Shown piece after piece: positions 47,155 to 57,721 of a DNA stretch of 64,000 bases; within the stretch, counting starts at the first letter, position 1, and each line of letters starts with the position of its first letter. Source of the DNA: Actinoalloteichus hymeniacidonis (GTDB lineage: Bacteria > Actinomycetota > Actinomycetes > Mycobacteriales > Pseudonocardiaceae); contig NZ_JACHIS010000001.1 in NCBI RefSeq assembly GCF_014203365.1, forward strand, positions 868,001 to 932,000, in the 5' to 3' direction. The notes under the pieces are model-generated. The model had not been told where the DNA came from and searched no databases. It saw only the letters and a list, made by a program, of their open reading frames with translations. Made by a program: the position numbers and the translations under genes.

Positions 47155-47289
47155 TCAACGGGTAGCGCCATCGAAGATCTCCGTCCCCGCGTCGATCAAC
47201 GCTTCGGCTCGTAAGGCCGCCGACCGGGCCGCCCTGGCCGACTCGTGGGCACGCCGCAGCTGCTCCGCGATATCGGTCACGGAAACCAT
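47155..47289 (-). CDS. Truncated DUF6244-like helical protein
   Basis: A 44-codon gene with a good ribosome binding site (AGGAG 4 nt before the ATG). MVSVTDIAEQLRRAHESARA looks like the N-terminus of the roughly 100-residue helical (DUF6244-like) proteins that precede actinobacterial toxin-immunity genes, but it stops early. A 7-A run on the minus strand follows the stop. With the frameshifted gene downstream it appears to be the remains of a cassette. Confidence 0.5.
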   Translation of the reverse strand: MVSVTDIAEQLRRAHESARAARSAALRAEALIDAGTEIFDGATR

Positions 47290-47404
47290 GCGACTCCTCA
47301 CTCTGAGTGCTCAGGTCAGGATGTCGCACGGCCGCAACCGGATCGAGGCGAATTACGACGAATGCCAACGGCGTCGGCAACAGGGCCGACACCGGGCGCA
47401 GGTT

Positions 47405-47584
47405 TCAGTCCTCGTCGTCGGAGTCGTCGCGGGCCAGGAAGGTGGCAAGGCGCTCGACGGCGTCCTCGAACTCCGGATTGTTGTCCACGAAGGCGCGCAT
47501 CCGATCGGCGAGCCAGGACAGGGTGACCGACTCGTCACCACGACGTTCCTCTAGCTCTTCGAGACCTCGGTCGGTGAAGTACAT
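47405..47584 (-). CDS. DUF6104 family protein
   Basis: A 59-residue acidic protein starting MYFTDRGLEELEERRGDE, with LSWLADRMRAFVDNNPEFE and ending in an Asp/Glu cluster. This is the DUF6104 family, which in Streptomyces also lies beside the 2-oxoglutarate dehydrogenase gene. GGAGG precedes the ATG at 47584. The function is unknown. Confidence 0.85.
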   Translation of the reverse strand: MYFTDRGLEELEERRGDESVTLSWLADRMRAFVDNNPEFEDAVERLATFLARDDSDDED

Positions 47585-47612
47585 CGCTGCCTCCGGCAAC
47601 GGCTGGGCGGAC

Positions 47613-47660
47613 AAAAGAAAACCGGGCCGCGCCGGAGTAAGAACTCCCGCGCGACCCGGT
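47613..47660 (-). terminator. Intrinsic terminator of kgd
   Basis: On the minus strand, ACCGGGTCGCGCGGGAG pairs with its near-complement (two mismatches) and is followed by TTTTCTTTT. It has both a stem (47621-47660) and a U-tract (47613-47620), unusual for this window. Confidence 0.85.
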
Positions 47661-47680
47661 CAGCCTAGACCGGCCGCTGA

Positions 47681-50600
47681 TCAGCTCAGCGCGGTGTCCA
47701 GGATCTCCTTCTGCTCGACCTCGTGCACCTTGTTCGACCCGGCCGACGGCGCGGCCATGGCCCGCCGCGACACCCGCTTGAGGCCCGACAGCCGCTCAGG
47801 CAGCAGATCCGGCAGGTTCAGGCCGAGGAACGGCCACGCACCCTGGTTGGCGGGCTCCTCCTGGACCCAGCGGATGTCCTGCGCGTTGGGGTAGCGCTCC
47901 AGCGCCGCGGCCAGCTTGCGCCGGGGCACCGGGTAGAGCTGCTCCATCCGCAGGATCGCCGTGTCGGTGATGCCCCGCTTGAGCCGCTCGGCGTTGAGCT
48001 CGTAGGAGATCTTGCCGCTGCACAGCAGGACCTTCGTCACCGCGCTCGGGTCCTTCACCGTCGGGTCGTCCAACACCGACTGGAACTTGCTGCCGGGGGT
48101 GAAGTCCGCGACCTCGCTGACCGCGGCCTTCAACCGCAGCAGCTGCTTGGGCGTGAAGACCACCAACGGCCGGTTGACGCCGTCCAGGGCGTGCCGACGC
48201 AGCAGGTGGAAGTAGTTCGCGGGCGTCGAGGGCATCGACACCGTCATCGAACCCTCGGCGCAGAGCTGCAGGAACCGCTCGATCCGACCCGAGGTGTGGT
48301 CGGGGCCCTGACCCTCGTGGCCGTGCGGCAGCAGCAGCACCACGTCGGAACGCTGCCCCCACTTGGCCTCACCGGAGGAGATGAACTCGTCGATGATCGG
48401 CTGCGCACCGTTGACGAAGTCGCCGAACTGCGCCTCCCAGAGGACCAGCGCCTCCGGGTTGGCCACCGAGTAGCCGTACTCGAAGCCCAGGGCCGCGAAC
48501 TCCGACAGCGCGGAGTCGTAGGTCATGAACCGGGCCTGGTCATCGCCCAGGTTCTGCAACGGCGTGTACTCGGCGCCGCTCTTCTTGTCGATGACCACGG
48601 CGTGCCGCTGCACGAAGGTGCCCCGGCGGGAGTCCTGACCGGAGAGCCGAACCAGCCTGCCCTCCATGGTCAGCGAGCCCAAGGCCAGCAACTCGGCGAA
48701 GGCCCAGTCGATCGAACCCTCCCGCGCCATCTTCGCGCGCCGCTCCAGCACCGGCTTCACCCTCGGGTGCGGGGTGAAGCCCTCCGGCAGCTCGGTGTGC
48801 GCGTCGGCGATCCGGATGATCGTCTCCGCAGGCACCGCGGTGTCCAACTTGGTGGGCACCAGCTGCTCGGACTCCACCGAGGGGCTCGGCGCCGGTGGGT
48901 GCTTCTCGAGTTCGCGAACCTCGTTGAAGACGTATTCGAGCTGGCTGGCGTAATCGCGCAGCGCCTTCTCCGCGTCCTCGACCGAGATGTCGCCACGACC
49001 GATCAGCGACTCCGTGTACGTCTTACGCACGCTGCGCATGGTGTCGATGACGCTGTACATCTTCGGCTGGGTCATCGACGGGTCGTCGCCCTCGTTGTGA
49101 CCACGGCGCCGGTAGCAGACCATGTCGATCACGACGTCCTTGCCGAACGCCTGGCGGTACTCCACGGCCAGCTTCGCGGCCCACACACACGCCTCGGGGT
49201 CGTCGCCGTTGACGTGGAACACGGGTGCACCGATCATCTTCGCGACGTCGGTGGAGTACTGGCTGGACCGGGAGTGCTCCGGTGCGGTGGTGAAGCCGAC
49301 CTGGTTGTTGATGATCACGTGCAGCGTGCCGCCGGTGCGGTAGCCGCGCAGCAGCGACAGGTTCAGGGTCTCGGCCACCACGCCTTGACCCGCGAAGGCG
49401 GCGTCGCCGTGCAGCAGGACGGGGAGCACGGTGAAGCCGTTCTCGCCCTTGTCGATCATGTCCTGCTTGGCGCGCACGATGCCTTCCAGCACCGGGTTCA
49501 CCGCTTCGAGGTGCGAGGGGTTCGAGGTCAGCGACACCGTGGTCTCGCCGTCGCCGAACATCCGGAAGTACTTGCCCTCGGCGCCCAGGTGGTACTTCAC
49601 GTCGCCCGAGCCGTGCGCCTGTCCCGGGTCGAGGTTGCCCTCGAACTCGCGGAAGATCTGCGCGATGGGCTTGCCGACCACGTTGGCCAGGACGTTCAGC
49701 CTGCCTCGGTGCGGCATGCCGATGACGACCTCGTCCAACTCGTGCTCGGAGGCCTTGTCCAACACCGCGTCCAGCAGCGGGATGACCGTCTCGCTGCCTT
49801 CCAGCGAGAACCGCTTCTGACCGACGTACTTGGTCTGCAGGAAGGTCTCGAAGGCCTCGGCGGCGTTGAGCTTGGACAGGATGTACTTCTGCTCTGCCGC
49901 GTCGGGATGCCGGTGCGGCACCTCGACGAGCTTCTGCAGCCACTCCCGCTCGTCGGGCTCAAGGATGTGCATGTACTCCACGCCGAGCGTGCGGCAGTAG
50001 GAGTCTCGCAGCACACCGAGCACGTCCCGCAGCTTCATCCGCTCGCTGCCCGCGAAACCGCCGACCGGGAACTCCCGATCCAGGTCCCACAAGGTCAGAC
50101 CGTGCGACAGGATGTCCAGGTCCGGGTGCCTGCGCTGCCGGTAGTTCAGCGGGTCGGTGTTGGCCATCAGGTGGCCACGGGTCCGGTAGGCGTCGATCAG
50201 CTCCAACACCCTGGCCGTCTTGTCGACCGCGCCCTCGGGGATGTCGCTGACCCAGCGGACCGGCTCGTAGGGCAGCCGCAACGACGTGAAGATGTCGTCG
50301 TAGAAGCCGTCCTCACCGAGCAGGAGCTGGTGGACCCGGCGCAGGAAGTCACCGGACTCGGCGCCCTGGATGACCCGGTGGTCGTAGGTGGAGGTCAGCG
50401 TCATGATCTTGCTGATGCCCAGCTTGACCAGGGCCTTCTCGCTGCTGCCCTGGAACTCGGCCGGGTACTCCATGGCCCCGACGCCCACGATCGTGCCCTG
50501 ACCGGCCGTCAACCTGGGCACCGAGTGGTTGGTGCCGATGGTGCCGGGGTTGGTCAGCGAGATGGTGGTGCCCGAGAAGTCGTCCGCCGTGAGCTTGCCG

Positions 50601-51493
50601 GTCCTGGCCTTGCGGATGATGTCCTCGTAGGCCTGCCAGAACTGCAGGAAGCTGGTCCCCTCGCACTTCTTGATGGAGGCGACCACCAGCGAACGCGAGC
50701 CGTCCTTGCCGGGAAGGTCGATCGCCAGGCCCAGGTTGACGTGCTCCGGCGTCACCATCGTCGGCTTGCCGTTGGTCTCGGCGTAGAAGCGGTTCATCCC
50801 CGGGAAGCTCTCCAGCGCCCGGACGATCGCGTAGCCGATGAGGTGCGTGAAGGAGACCTTCCCGCCGCGCGTCCGCTTCAGGTGATTGTTGATCACGATG
50901 CGGTTGTCGAACAGCAACTTGGCGGGCACGGCCCGCACACTCGTCGCCGTCGGCACCGTGAGCGACTGCTCCATGTTCTTGGCGATCGCGGCAGCGGCGC
51001 CCCGCAGCGGCTTGCGCTGCTCGCCCTCCGGCTTGTCCGCCGTGTCGGTGTGCCGGACCGGTGTCTTGGTCGCGGCCTTCTGCGGCGAGGGCTTGCTGGT
51101 GGCCGGCTGCGGCGTCGCTGCCGAGGGGGTCGCCGTCGGGGAGGTCACGGTGCTCGTCTTCTGTGAGTCGGTGGTCGAGGTGCTCTTCTTCGGCGCGGAC
51201 GCAGCGGGCGCGGTCGTCGCGCCCTGTTCTCGCTGTCCGTTCCGCTGGGGGGACGTGGCCTGCTGATCGGCCTTCGTCTGGGTGGTCGTACCCGTCGATG
51301 AGGAGGTCCCGCCGACCTGCTGCCCGACTGATTCCTTGCCGTCTCGACCCGAACGGTGCGTGGGCTTGTAGTCGGCGAAGAAGTCGTGCCATGCGGGGTC
51401 TACTGATGACGGGTTGGTGAGGAACTGTTCGTACATCTCCTCGACCAGCCACTCGTTAGGGCCGAACTGTGACGCAGGGGTGCTGCTGGACAC
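47681..51493 (-). CDS. kgd: Multifunctional 2-oxoglutarate dehydrogenase (Kgd)
   Basis: A 1270-residue actinobacterial fusion of E2-like and E1 domains of the 2-oxoglutarate dehydrogenase complex. Residues 1-45 are the SucA N-terminal helix ([16 protein letters not shown]); residues 45-155 form a Ala/Thr/Pro-rich linker; residues 160-390 are the succinyltransferase-like domain ([15 protein letters not shown], catalytic His); from about 400 onward is the thiamine-diphosphate E1 ([24 protein letters not shown], and the C-terminal [13 protein letters not shown]). It oxidatively decarboxylates 2-oxoglutarate in the TCA cycle; GarA-type control is known in mycobacteria. GTG start at 51493. Confidence 0.95.
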   Translation of the reverse strand: MSSSTPASQFGPNEWLVEEMYEQFLTNPSSVDPAWHDFFADYKPTHRSGRDGKESVGQQVGGTSSSTGTTTQTKADQQATSPQRNGQREQGATTAPAASAPKKSTSTTDSQKTSTVTSPTATPSAATPQPATSKPSPQKAATKTPVRHTDTADKPEGEQRKPLRGAAAAIAKNMEQSLTVPTATSVRAVPAKLLFDNRIVINNHLKRTRGGKVSFTHLIGYAIVRALESFPGMNRFYAETNGKPTMVTPEHVNLGLAIDLPGKDGSRSLVVASIKKCEGTSFLQFWQAYEDIIRKARTGKLTADDFSGTTISLTNPGTIGTNHSVPRLTAGQGTIVGVGAMEYPAEFQGSSEKALVKLGISKIMTLTSTYDHRVIQGAESGDFLRRVHQLLLGEDGFYDDIFTSLRLPYEPVRWVSDIPEGAVDKTARVLELIDAYRTRGHLMANTDPLNYRQRRHPDLDILSHGLTLWDLDREFPVGGFAGSERMKLRDVLGVLRDSYCRTLGVEYMHILEPDEREWLQKLVEVPHRHPDAAEQKYILSKLNAAEAFETFLQTKYVGQKRFSLEGSETVIPLLDAVLDKASEHELDEVVIGMPHRGRLNVLANVVGKPIAQIFREFEGNLDPGQAHGSGDVKYHLGAEGKYFRMFGDGETTVSLTSNPSHLEAVNPVLEGIVRAKQDMIDKGENGFTVLPVLLHGDAAFAGQGVVAETLNLSLLRGYRTGGTLHVIINNQVGFTTAPEHSRSSQYSTDVAKMIGAPVFHVNGDDPEACVWAAKLAVEYRQAFGKDVVIDMVCYRRRGHNEGDDPSMTQPKMYSVIDTMRSVRKTYTESLIGRGDISVEDAEKALRDYASQLEYVFNEVRELEKHPPAPSPSVESEQLVPTKLDTAVPAETIIRIADAHTELPEGFTPHPRVKPVLERRAKMAREGSIDWAFAELLALGSLTMEGRLVRLSGQDSRRGTFVQRHAVVIDKKSGAEYTPLQNLGDDQARFMTYDSALSEFAALGFEYGYSVANPEALVLWEAQFGDFVNGAQPIIDEFISSGEAKWGQRSDVVLLLPHGHEGQGPDHTSGRIERFLQLCAEGSMTVSMPSTPANYFHLLRRHALDGVNRPLVVFTPKQLLRLKAAVSEVADFTPGSKFQSVLDDPTVKDPSAVTKVLLCSGKISYELNAERLKRGITDTAILRMEQLYPVPRRKLAAALERYPNAQDIRWVQEEPANQGAWPFLGLNLPDLLPERLSGLKRVSRRAMAAPSAGSNKVHEVEQKEILDTALS

Positions 51494-51617
51494 GGCTCCC
51501 GTTCGCCTCGCTCCGTCTGCTAGGGGTTATTGAGACACTTCTCCTAGGCTAATCCTCCCAAAGATGTGGTTGTTACAAGACTGGTGCCTGCACCCGACGA
51601 CTCCGTCACAGGATCGA

Positions 51618-54600
51618 TCACTGTATCGATTCTGTCGTTCCGTTGCCGCTCGTCGCCGTTGGGCCCGGCGTGTCGGCGGCGCGATCGGCCGCCCACAGGC
51701 CCGCATATCGGCCGCCCTGGGCGAGCAGCTCTCGGTGCGTGCCGCTCTCGACGATGCGGCCCTGATCGAAGACGAAGATCCGATCCGCCTTGGCTGCGGT
51801 GGCCAGTCGATGTGCCACGACGAAGGTGGTCCTGCTCGCCGCCAGCCGATCATCGGCCGCATGCACGATCGCCTCGGTCGCCGGGTCCAGCGCCGCCGTC
51901 GCCTCGTCCAGAAGCAACAGATCCGGCTCGACGAGTTCGGTCCTGGCCAGTGAGACCAGCTGCCGCTGACCTGCGGAGAGGTTGTTCCCTCGCTCTCCCA
52001 CCTGTTGACGGAAACCCTGCGGAAGACCGCCGATCATCGGCAACGCGCCCACCGCACGCGCAGCGGACTCGATCTCGGCCGGACCCGCATCGGGCCTGCC
52101 GTAACCGATGTTGTCGGCGACCGTCCCGCTGAACAGATGCGGCTCCTGCGGAACGACGCCGAGGTGCCTGCGGTAATCGACGACGCCGTGCTCGCGGATG
52201 TCCACGCCGTCGACCCGGATCACGCCCTCCTCGGTCTGATAGAAGCGCCCGAGCAGCTTGACCAGCGTCGACTTCCCCGCGCCGGTGGCACCGACCAGGG
52301 CCACCCGCTCGCCTGCACCCACCCGCAGGGACACATCCGCCAGGGCCTTGCGCTGGGCGCCGGGATAGCTGAAGCCCACCTCGACGAACTCCACCTCGCC
52401 GCGCAGCCGGGACGGCACCGGCAGCGGCACGGCTGGTTCCGGGACCGAGGGCGGCGTCCGCAGCAGGTCACGGATCCGTCGGAGGCCGACCTTGGCCTGC
52501 TGATAGTTGTCGAAGACGGTGGAGAGCTGCTGCACCGGGCCGAACAGCAACCGCAGGTAGAGCAGGAAGGCCAACAGCACGCCGGGGCTGGTCGAGCCCG
52601 ACGCCAGGGCGAACGCGCCCACCCCCAGCACGGCGATCTGCGCGACGTCCGAGAGCAGTGCGACGAACGGGAAGAAGATCGAGATATAACGCTGAGCCCG
52701 CAGTCGGATGCGCCGATAGTTCTCGCTGCGTGCGGCGAAATTCGCCGCCGAACGTGCCTCCCGGCTGAACGCCTGGGCGACCCGGACCCCGGACACATTC
52801 TCCTGCAGATCCGCGTTGACCAGGCTCACCTGCTCTCTGGCCTGCGTATATGCCGCCGAGGACAACCGCTGGAAGATCATCGTCGCGATCACCAACACCG
52901 GCAGCGGCGCCAATGCCACCAAGGCCAACGGCACATCGGTGATCAACAGGGCCCCGACGATGCCGAATAGTGTGAGCAGACTCACCACGGCATTGGCCAG
53001 TCCGGTCTGCAGGAAGTGCGACAGCGCATCGACGTCCGTCGTCATCCGGGTCATGATCCGACCGGCCTGCTCGCGCTCGTAGTAGTCCAGCCCGAGCCGT
53101 TGGAGATGGGAGAACGTGCGTACCCGCAGTAGGTAGAGCAGCGTCTCGCCCGCCTTGGCGGCCACCACGGTCTGCCAGGCCACCGTCAGCCAGGAGACGA
53201 CGACGATCAGCACCCCGCCGACCGTCGCCCACTGCAGGGCCGTCGCGGCCCCGCCGGAGACTCCTGCGTCGATCCCGTAACGGAACAGGCTGGGCAACGC
53301 CACCGAGGCGATCGCATCGAGGCTCACCAGCAGAATCGCCAAGGCCAGCGGCCAACGCACCAGCCGGAGCAACTTGCGCAGCCGGAAATTCGGGTCCGGT
53401 GCCGTCGGGTCCTCGTCGTGCAGTCGAGGCCGGTCCAGCGCGGGTGGCAGCCGGTCCACCTGGGCGAGCAACTCCGGCGTGGGCACCATCCCGCCGAACA
53501 GCGAGGAGGAACCACCGGCGGCGCGCATCCCGGCACCGCCCGAGGACACGCCACGTCGGTCGTTGCCCATCCCCGCCGATGCGGAGACGCGCTGTCGGTC
53601 ATCGAAAGCCAGCCCGTTGTCTGCGACCTCCGGCCACAGTGCAGCCGTGACGGCGGGCTCGGCGCCGTTCTCGCCGGGCGCGCTGCTGCCCGGGGAATCG
53701 ATCGCATCCCCATGTGCCAACAACGCCCGGAACAGCGGGCAGCGGTCGAGCAACTCCGCCTCGGTGCCCACATCGATCACCCGACCGCGATCCAACACGG
53801 CGATCCGATCGGCCAGCGCGAGAGTCGATCGGCGGTGTGCGATCAACAGCGTCGTGCGGTCCTGGGTCACCGATTGCAGCGTGTCGTGGATCGCGGCCTC
53901 GGTCACCGCATCGACCGCCGAGGTCGCATCGTCGAGCAACAACACCCGAGGGTCGGTCAACAGCGCTCTGGCCAGTGCGATGCGCTGTCGCTGGCCGCCC
54001 GAGAGCGACAGGCCGCGTTCGCCGACCCGGGTGTCGTAGCCGTCGGGGAGCCGCTCGATGAAGTCCGCGGCCTCCGCAGCGACTGCGGCGGCCCGAATCT
54101 CCGCATCGGTGGCATCGGGACGGCCATAGGCCAGGTTGGCCCGCACGGTGTCGGAGAACAGGAACGCCTCCTCGAACACCACCCCGATCGCCCCGCGCAG
54201 CGAGGTCGTCCGGAGCTCGCGCACGTCCTGCTCGGCGCCCGGCGGCCCCAATCGGACCGCGCCGCCATGGACGTCGTAGAACCGGGGCAACAACAGCGAG
54301 ATCGTCGACTTGCCGGAGCCTGCCGGTCCGACCACCGCCAGCGTCTCACCGGGCTCGATGCGTAGGGAGACGCCATCCAACACCGGATCGTCGCGGGTAT
54401 AGCCGAATCGGACGTCCACCAGCTCCACGGCCACCGGGCCCTCGGGCAGCTCGACGGCATCCTCGGCCTCGGCGACCTCGGGTTGCGAGTCGATCAACTC
54501 GTACACCCGCTCCACCCCGGCCCTGGCCAGCTGCGCGCTGACCAACAGGCTGGACAGCATTCGGGCGGGCCCGACCAGGCCGACCATGTAGGTGGTGAAC

Positions 54601-55481
54601 GCCAGGAAGGTGCCCAGACTGATGCTGCCGTTCATCGCCAACCAACCGCCGACCCCGAGGACGCCCACCTGACCGAGTGAGGGAAGCGCGGCGAGGGTGG
54701 CGGCCGGACGCGAGGTCAGGCGGGCCGCGCGGAGCCGGTCACCGAACAGTTTGCGGGCGGTGTTCTCCAGGGTGGCGACCTCGCGGTGCTCCTGCCCGAA
54801 GCTCTTCACCACCCGGACCCCGGTGACGGTCTCCTCGACCTGCTGGGCCACCTCGGATGCCCGCTGCTGCGCCACCCAGGTGGCCGGATAGAGCACCCGC
54901 TTGGTGCGCAGCGACTCGATGAACACCAACGGAAGGACCACCAGCGCCAACACCGTCAGCAGTGGGGAGAGCCAGAGCATCACACCGAGGGAGACGACGG
55001 CGAAGACCAGCGAGCCGGTCGCCAACGGGACCATCGACAGCAGGGAGTTGACCAGCTGGAGGTCGGAGATCGCTCGGGAGGCGATCTGTCCGGTGCGGAC
55101 GCTGTCCTGCTTGCCCCCGTCGAAGCGGGTGACCGAGGCGAACACCGCCTGCCGGAGATCGTGCTGCACGTTCAGCGCCAGCCGACCGGCCTCGTAGCGC
55201 CGGACGAAGGCCGTCCCGAAGCGCAGCAGACCGAGCGCGGCCATCACACCGAGGATCAGCCACAGGCCGTCCGTTCGGCCCGCCACCGCCCCATCGACGG
55301 CCTCCCTGGTCAACAGGGGGATGAGGGCTTCCAGTCCTACGCCGACGACCGAGGCGATGAAGGACAACAGGACGGTGCGGCGATGCACCCAGCAGGCGGC
55401 CGACAACCTGTGGAGCCAGCCTTGCTGCGACTTTTCCGATTCGGCTGTTGCTTCGGTGTGGTGGGGGGAGCGAAGGGGCAC
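51618..55481 (-). CDS. Fused full-length ABC exporter (TMD-NBD-TMD-NBD)
   Basis: A 1287-residue exporter with two transmembrane and two ATPase units in one chain. TMD1 about 30-310; NBD1 with Walker A GPAGSGKST (near 385) and signature LSGGQRQRIALARALL; a roughly 100-residue hydrophilic linker; TMD2 about 700-1000; NBD2 with Walker A GATGAGKST (near 1065) and a signature that reads LSAGQRQLVSLAR. Walker B sequences VLLLDDATSAVD and LLLLDEATAALD: site 1 has DD where most have DE, so the two ATPase sites are asymmetric. Likely a lipid, peptide or drug exporter. GTG start; it is upstream of kgd on the same strand. Confidence 0.88.
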   Translation of the reverse strand: MPLRSPHHTEATAESEKSQQGWLHRLSAACWVHRRTVLLSFIASVVGVGLEALIPLLTREAVDGAVAGRTDGLWLILGVMAALGLLRFGTAFVRRYEAGRLALNVQHDLRQAVFASVTRFDGGKQDSVRTGQIASRAISDLQLVNSLLSMVPLATGSLVFAVVSLGVMLWLSPLLTVLALVVLPLVFIESLRTKRVLYPATWVAQQRASEVAQQVEETVTGVRVVKSFGQEHREVATLENTARKLFGDRLRAARLTSRPAATLAALPSLGQVGVLGVGGWLAMNGSISLGTFLAFTTYMVGLVGPARMLSSLLVSAQLARAGVERVYELIDSQPEVAEAEDAVELPEGPVAVELVDVRFGYTRDDPVLDGVSLRIEPGETLAVVGPAGSGKSTISLLLPRFYDVHGGAVRLGPPGAEQDVRELRTTSLRGAIGVVFEEAFLFSDTVRANLAYGRPDATDAEIRAAAVAAEAADFIERLPDGYDTRVGERGLSLSGGQRQRIALARALLTDPRVLLLDDATSAVDAVTEAAIHDTLQSVTQDRTTLLIAHRRSTLALADRIAVLDRGRVIDVGTEAELLDRCPLFRALLAHGDAIDSPGSSAPGENGAEPAVTAALWPEVADNGLAFDDRQRVSASAGMGNDRRGVSSGGAGMRAAGGSSSLFGGMVPTPELLAQVDRLPPALDRPRLHDEDPTAPDPNFRLRKLLRLVRWPLALAILLVSLDAIASVALPSLFRYGIDAGVSGGAATALQWATVGGVLIVVVSWLTVAWQTVVAAKAGETLLYLLRVRTFSHLQRLGLDYYEREQAGRIMTRMTTDVDALSHFLQTGLANAVVSLLTLFGIVGALLITDVPLALVALAPLPVLVIATMIFQRLSSAAYTQAREQVSLVNADLQENVSGVRVAQAFSREARSAANFAARSENYRRIRLRAQRYISIFFPFVALLSDVAQIAVLGVGAFALASGSTSPGVLLAFLLYLRLLFGPVQQLSTVFDNYQQAKVGLRRIRDLLRTPPSVPEPAVPLPVPSRLRGEVEFVEVGFSYPGAQRKALADVSLRVGAGERVALVGATGAGKSTLVKLLGRFYQTEEGVIRVDGVDIREHGVVDYRRHLGVVPQEPHLFSGTVADNIGYGRPDAGPAEIESAARAVGALPMIGGLPQGFRQQVGERGNNLSAGQRQLVSLARTELVEPDLLLLDEATAALDPATEAIVHAADDRLAASRTTFVVAHRLATAAKADRIFVFDQGRIVESGTHRELLAQGGRYAGLWAADRAADTPGPTATSGNGTTESIQ

Positions 55482-55524
55482 CGAGCCAGGCTATGTCCGG
55501 GCGAGTCGGTGCCCCGCCACCCAC

Positions 55525-56406
55525 TCAGGTGATGTCGCGCTTGTTGTTGGCCAACCAGCCTGCCGCGACGAAGATCGCGGTCCACAACAAGAAGACCAGC
55601 GCGGAGATCAACCACTGATCCGACATGTCCGTGAACATCGACATCTCCGGAGCTTCTGCGGAGAGCTGGTCGATGGTCACGCCGACCGAGTCCAGGAACG
55701 GCTGTAGCCCCAGGGTGACCGCCAAACCGAGCAGCGCGGCCGAGGCCGAACCACCGGGCAGATAGTCGGCCGCGTTCTCGACACCCATCTCGGCGAACAG
55801 CTGGGCGATCAGACCCTCACCGATCAGGACGAGCAATACCAGGGTGAGCACCACACCCGCCTGGTTGCTGATCAAGGCCCCGAGTCCCAACCCGAGAATG
55901 GTCCACAAGCTCATCACGACCACGGCGACCAGGCTGAGCAACAGCCAGCTACCGATGTCGGGGAAGCTGGTGAAACTCGCGCCGATACCCGCGCCGAGCG
56001 AGCCGAGGATCACCGAGACGAGCCCGTAGAGGGCGCCGATCGCGGCGTAGGAGACGACCTTCGCGCCGAGGACGCTGCTACGCGAGTCCGAGACCAGGAA
56101 CGTGGTGGTGATCGTCTTGTGCCGGGCCTCGCCCGCCATCCCGAGCGCGCCGAAGATCCCCGCGAAGATCCCGGCCGCGACCAGGCCTGCGGCGAAGGTC
56201 AGTGTCGTCAGCAGGCTGGTGAAACTGCCGATCGACTCCATCTCGGACTCGGGGATCTCGGTGTTGACCGCAGTTCCGAACATGTTCCCGACCGTGCCGC
56301 CGAGCAACGCGAGCAGGAAGCAGAACAGCCCGGCCGGGATCAGCAGCGCCCACCACAGGTTGGTGCTGAAGATCTTGCGGAATTCGGACTTGATGAGCCT
56401 GTTCAT
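55525..56406 (-). CDS. ABC-2 type exporter permease
   Basis: A 293-residue permease starting MNRLIKSEFRKIFSTNLWW, typical of ABC-2 exporters, with six hydrophobic segments (about 20-40, 65-90, 105-130, 145-165, 175-200 and 265-285). The ATG overlaps the stop of the ATPase gene by one base, so the pair is one transcript. Substrate unknown. Confidence 0.85.
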   Translation of the reverse strand: MNRLIKSEFRKIFSTNLWWALLIPAGLFCFLLALLGGTVGNMFGTAVNTEIPESEMESIGSFTSLLTTLTFAAGLVAAGIFAGIFGALGMAGEARHKTITTTFLVSDSRSSVLGAKVVSYAAIGALYGLVSVILGSLGAGIGASFTSFPDIGSWLLLSLVAVVVMSLWTILGLGLGALISNQAGVVLTLVLLVLIGEGLIAQLFAEMGVENAADYLPGGSASAALLGLAVTLGLQPFLDSVGVTIDQLSAEAPEMSMFTDMSDQWLISALVFLLWTAIFVAAGWLANNKRDIT

Positions 56407-57572
56407 CAGTGGTTCCCCCCGGTCCCGGGCTGTCCCTGGTTGCCGGGCGGTTGGTTGTACGGGTTGGACGGCGGCGCTCCGCCCTGCGGGTAGCCAACCT
56501 GCGGGTAGCCACCCTGTGGCGGGCCCTGTGGTGGGTAGCCACCCTGCTGCGGGCCACCCTGCTGCTGGTACGGGTTCTGCGCGGGGAAACCACCGGATCC
56601 CGGCGGCGGACCCCAGCCCGGCGGCGGTTGCTGCTGGTGTTGCTGCTGGCCGAAGCCCGGTGCGCCGACGTACTGGCCGCTGGTCATCTCGAGGAAGAGC
56701 GACTCGAGGTCGACGTGCTCCTCCTGGATCCCGTACACCGGGGCGCCCGCCTTCGCGGCGATCTCGGCGACCTGCTTGGTGGTGACGGCGCCGATCGCCA
56801 GTCGCCCGTCCGGAGTGCTCTCGATGTTCTGGTGGCCCGCTTCGCGCAACGCACCCACGAGCTTGTTCGCCTCGTCGGTCTGCACCAGGACCCGGCTGGG
56901 TCGCTGGGCACGCAGCTGGTCGAGCGAACCGTGGTACATCGACTGACCCCGGCTGATGATCACGACCTGGTCGACGGTCTGCTCGACCTCACGCAGCAGG
57001 TGACTCGAGATCAGCACCGTCCGGCCGCGCGAGGCGAAGTCCCGGAGGAAGCCACGCAACCACGCGATGCCCTCGGGGTCGAGGCCGTTCGACGGCTCGT
57101 CGAGGACCAGCACCTGCGGGTCGCCCAGCAGTGCCGTGGCCAAGGCGAGGCGTTGCCGCATACCGAGCGAGAAGCCCTTGGGCTTGCGTCTGCCCGCCTC
57201 GTAGAGACCGACCAGGCCGAGCACCTCGTTGACGACGCGGTCGGGCGCCCCGATCGCGGCGGCGAAGCTGCGCAGGTGGTTGTAGGCGGACCGCGTCGGA
57301 TGGAAACTCTGCGCCTCCAATACGGCGCCGACCACCCTGGCTGGATTGCCGAGCTGATCGAAGCGGCGGCCGTTGATGGTCGCCTGGCCCGTAGTGGGAT
57401 GCACCAATCCGAGCAGCATGCGAAGCGTGGTGGTCTTCCCGGACCCATTCGGGCCGAGGAAGCCGGTGACGGTGCCTGGCTCCACGGTGAAGCCCAGGTT
57501 CTGTACCGCTGTGACCGGCCCGAACTGTTTGGTCAGGCCTTGCACAACGATTCGGCCGGTGCCGTCGTGCAC
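56406..57572 (-). CDS. ABC-2 exporter ATPase with Q/G/P-rich tail
   Basis: A 388-residue ATPase. Seen: Walker A GPNGSGKTTT, a family-typical AQSFHPTRSAYNHL, signature FSLGMRQRLALATALLG, Walker B VLVLDEPSNGLDP and SSHLLREVEQTVD. The NrtD/CcmA-like core ends near residue 300. A tail of about 85 residues rich in Gln, Gly, Pro and Tyr follows (QQQHQQQPPPGWGPPPG, then GGYPPQGPPQGGYPQ repeats). Such tails are uncommon on ABC ATPases and suggest protein contact or condensation. GTG start with GGGGAGG upstream. Confidence 0.88.
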   Translation of the reverse strand: MHDGTGRIVVQGLTKQFGPVTAVQNLGFTVEPGTVTGFLGPNGSGKTTTLRMLLGLVHPTTGQATINGRRFDQLGNPARVVGAVLEAQSFHPTRSAYNHLRSFAAAIGAPDRVVNEVLGLVGLYEAGRRKPKGFSLGMRQRLALATALLGDPQVLVLDEPSNGLDPEGIAWLRGFLRDFASRGRTVLISSHLLREVEQTVDQVVIISRGQSMYHGSLDQLRAQRPSRVLVQTDEANKLVGALREAGHQNIESTPDGRLAIGAVTTKQVAEIAAKAGAPVYGIQEEHVDLESLFLEMTSGQYVGAPGFGQQQHQQQPPPGWGPPPGSGGFPAQNPYQQQGGPQQGGYPPQGPPQGGYPQVGYPQGGAPPSNPYNQPPGNQGQPGTGGNH

Positions 57573-57721
57573 ATGTCCTCCCCTGACGTAGGGATGTCAA
57601 GGGGCCATCCTGCCTCATCGATGAGACGGGCATCGCACGCTTGGTGGTAAAGGCGGATCGCCGTTCCTCGATGTTCGGGTGTCATCGACGCACGATTCAT
57701 CGATGCGACGCTCGCCGCCGG

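Noticed and set aside
47723-51166. 1147-codon open frame on the plus strand
   Set aside because: It lies antisense to kgd and is an artefact of high-GC codon usage; its composition (His/Val/Gln/Arg-rich) matches no protein family.
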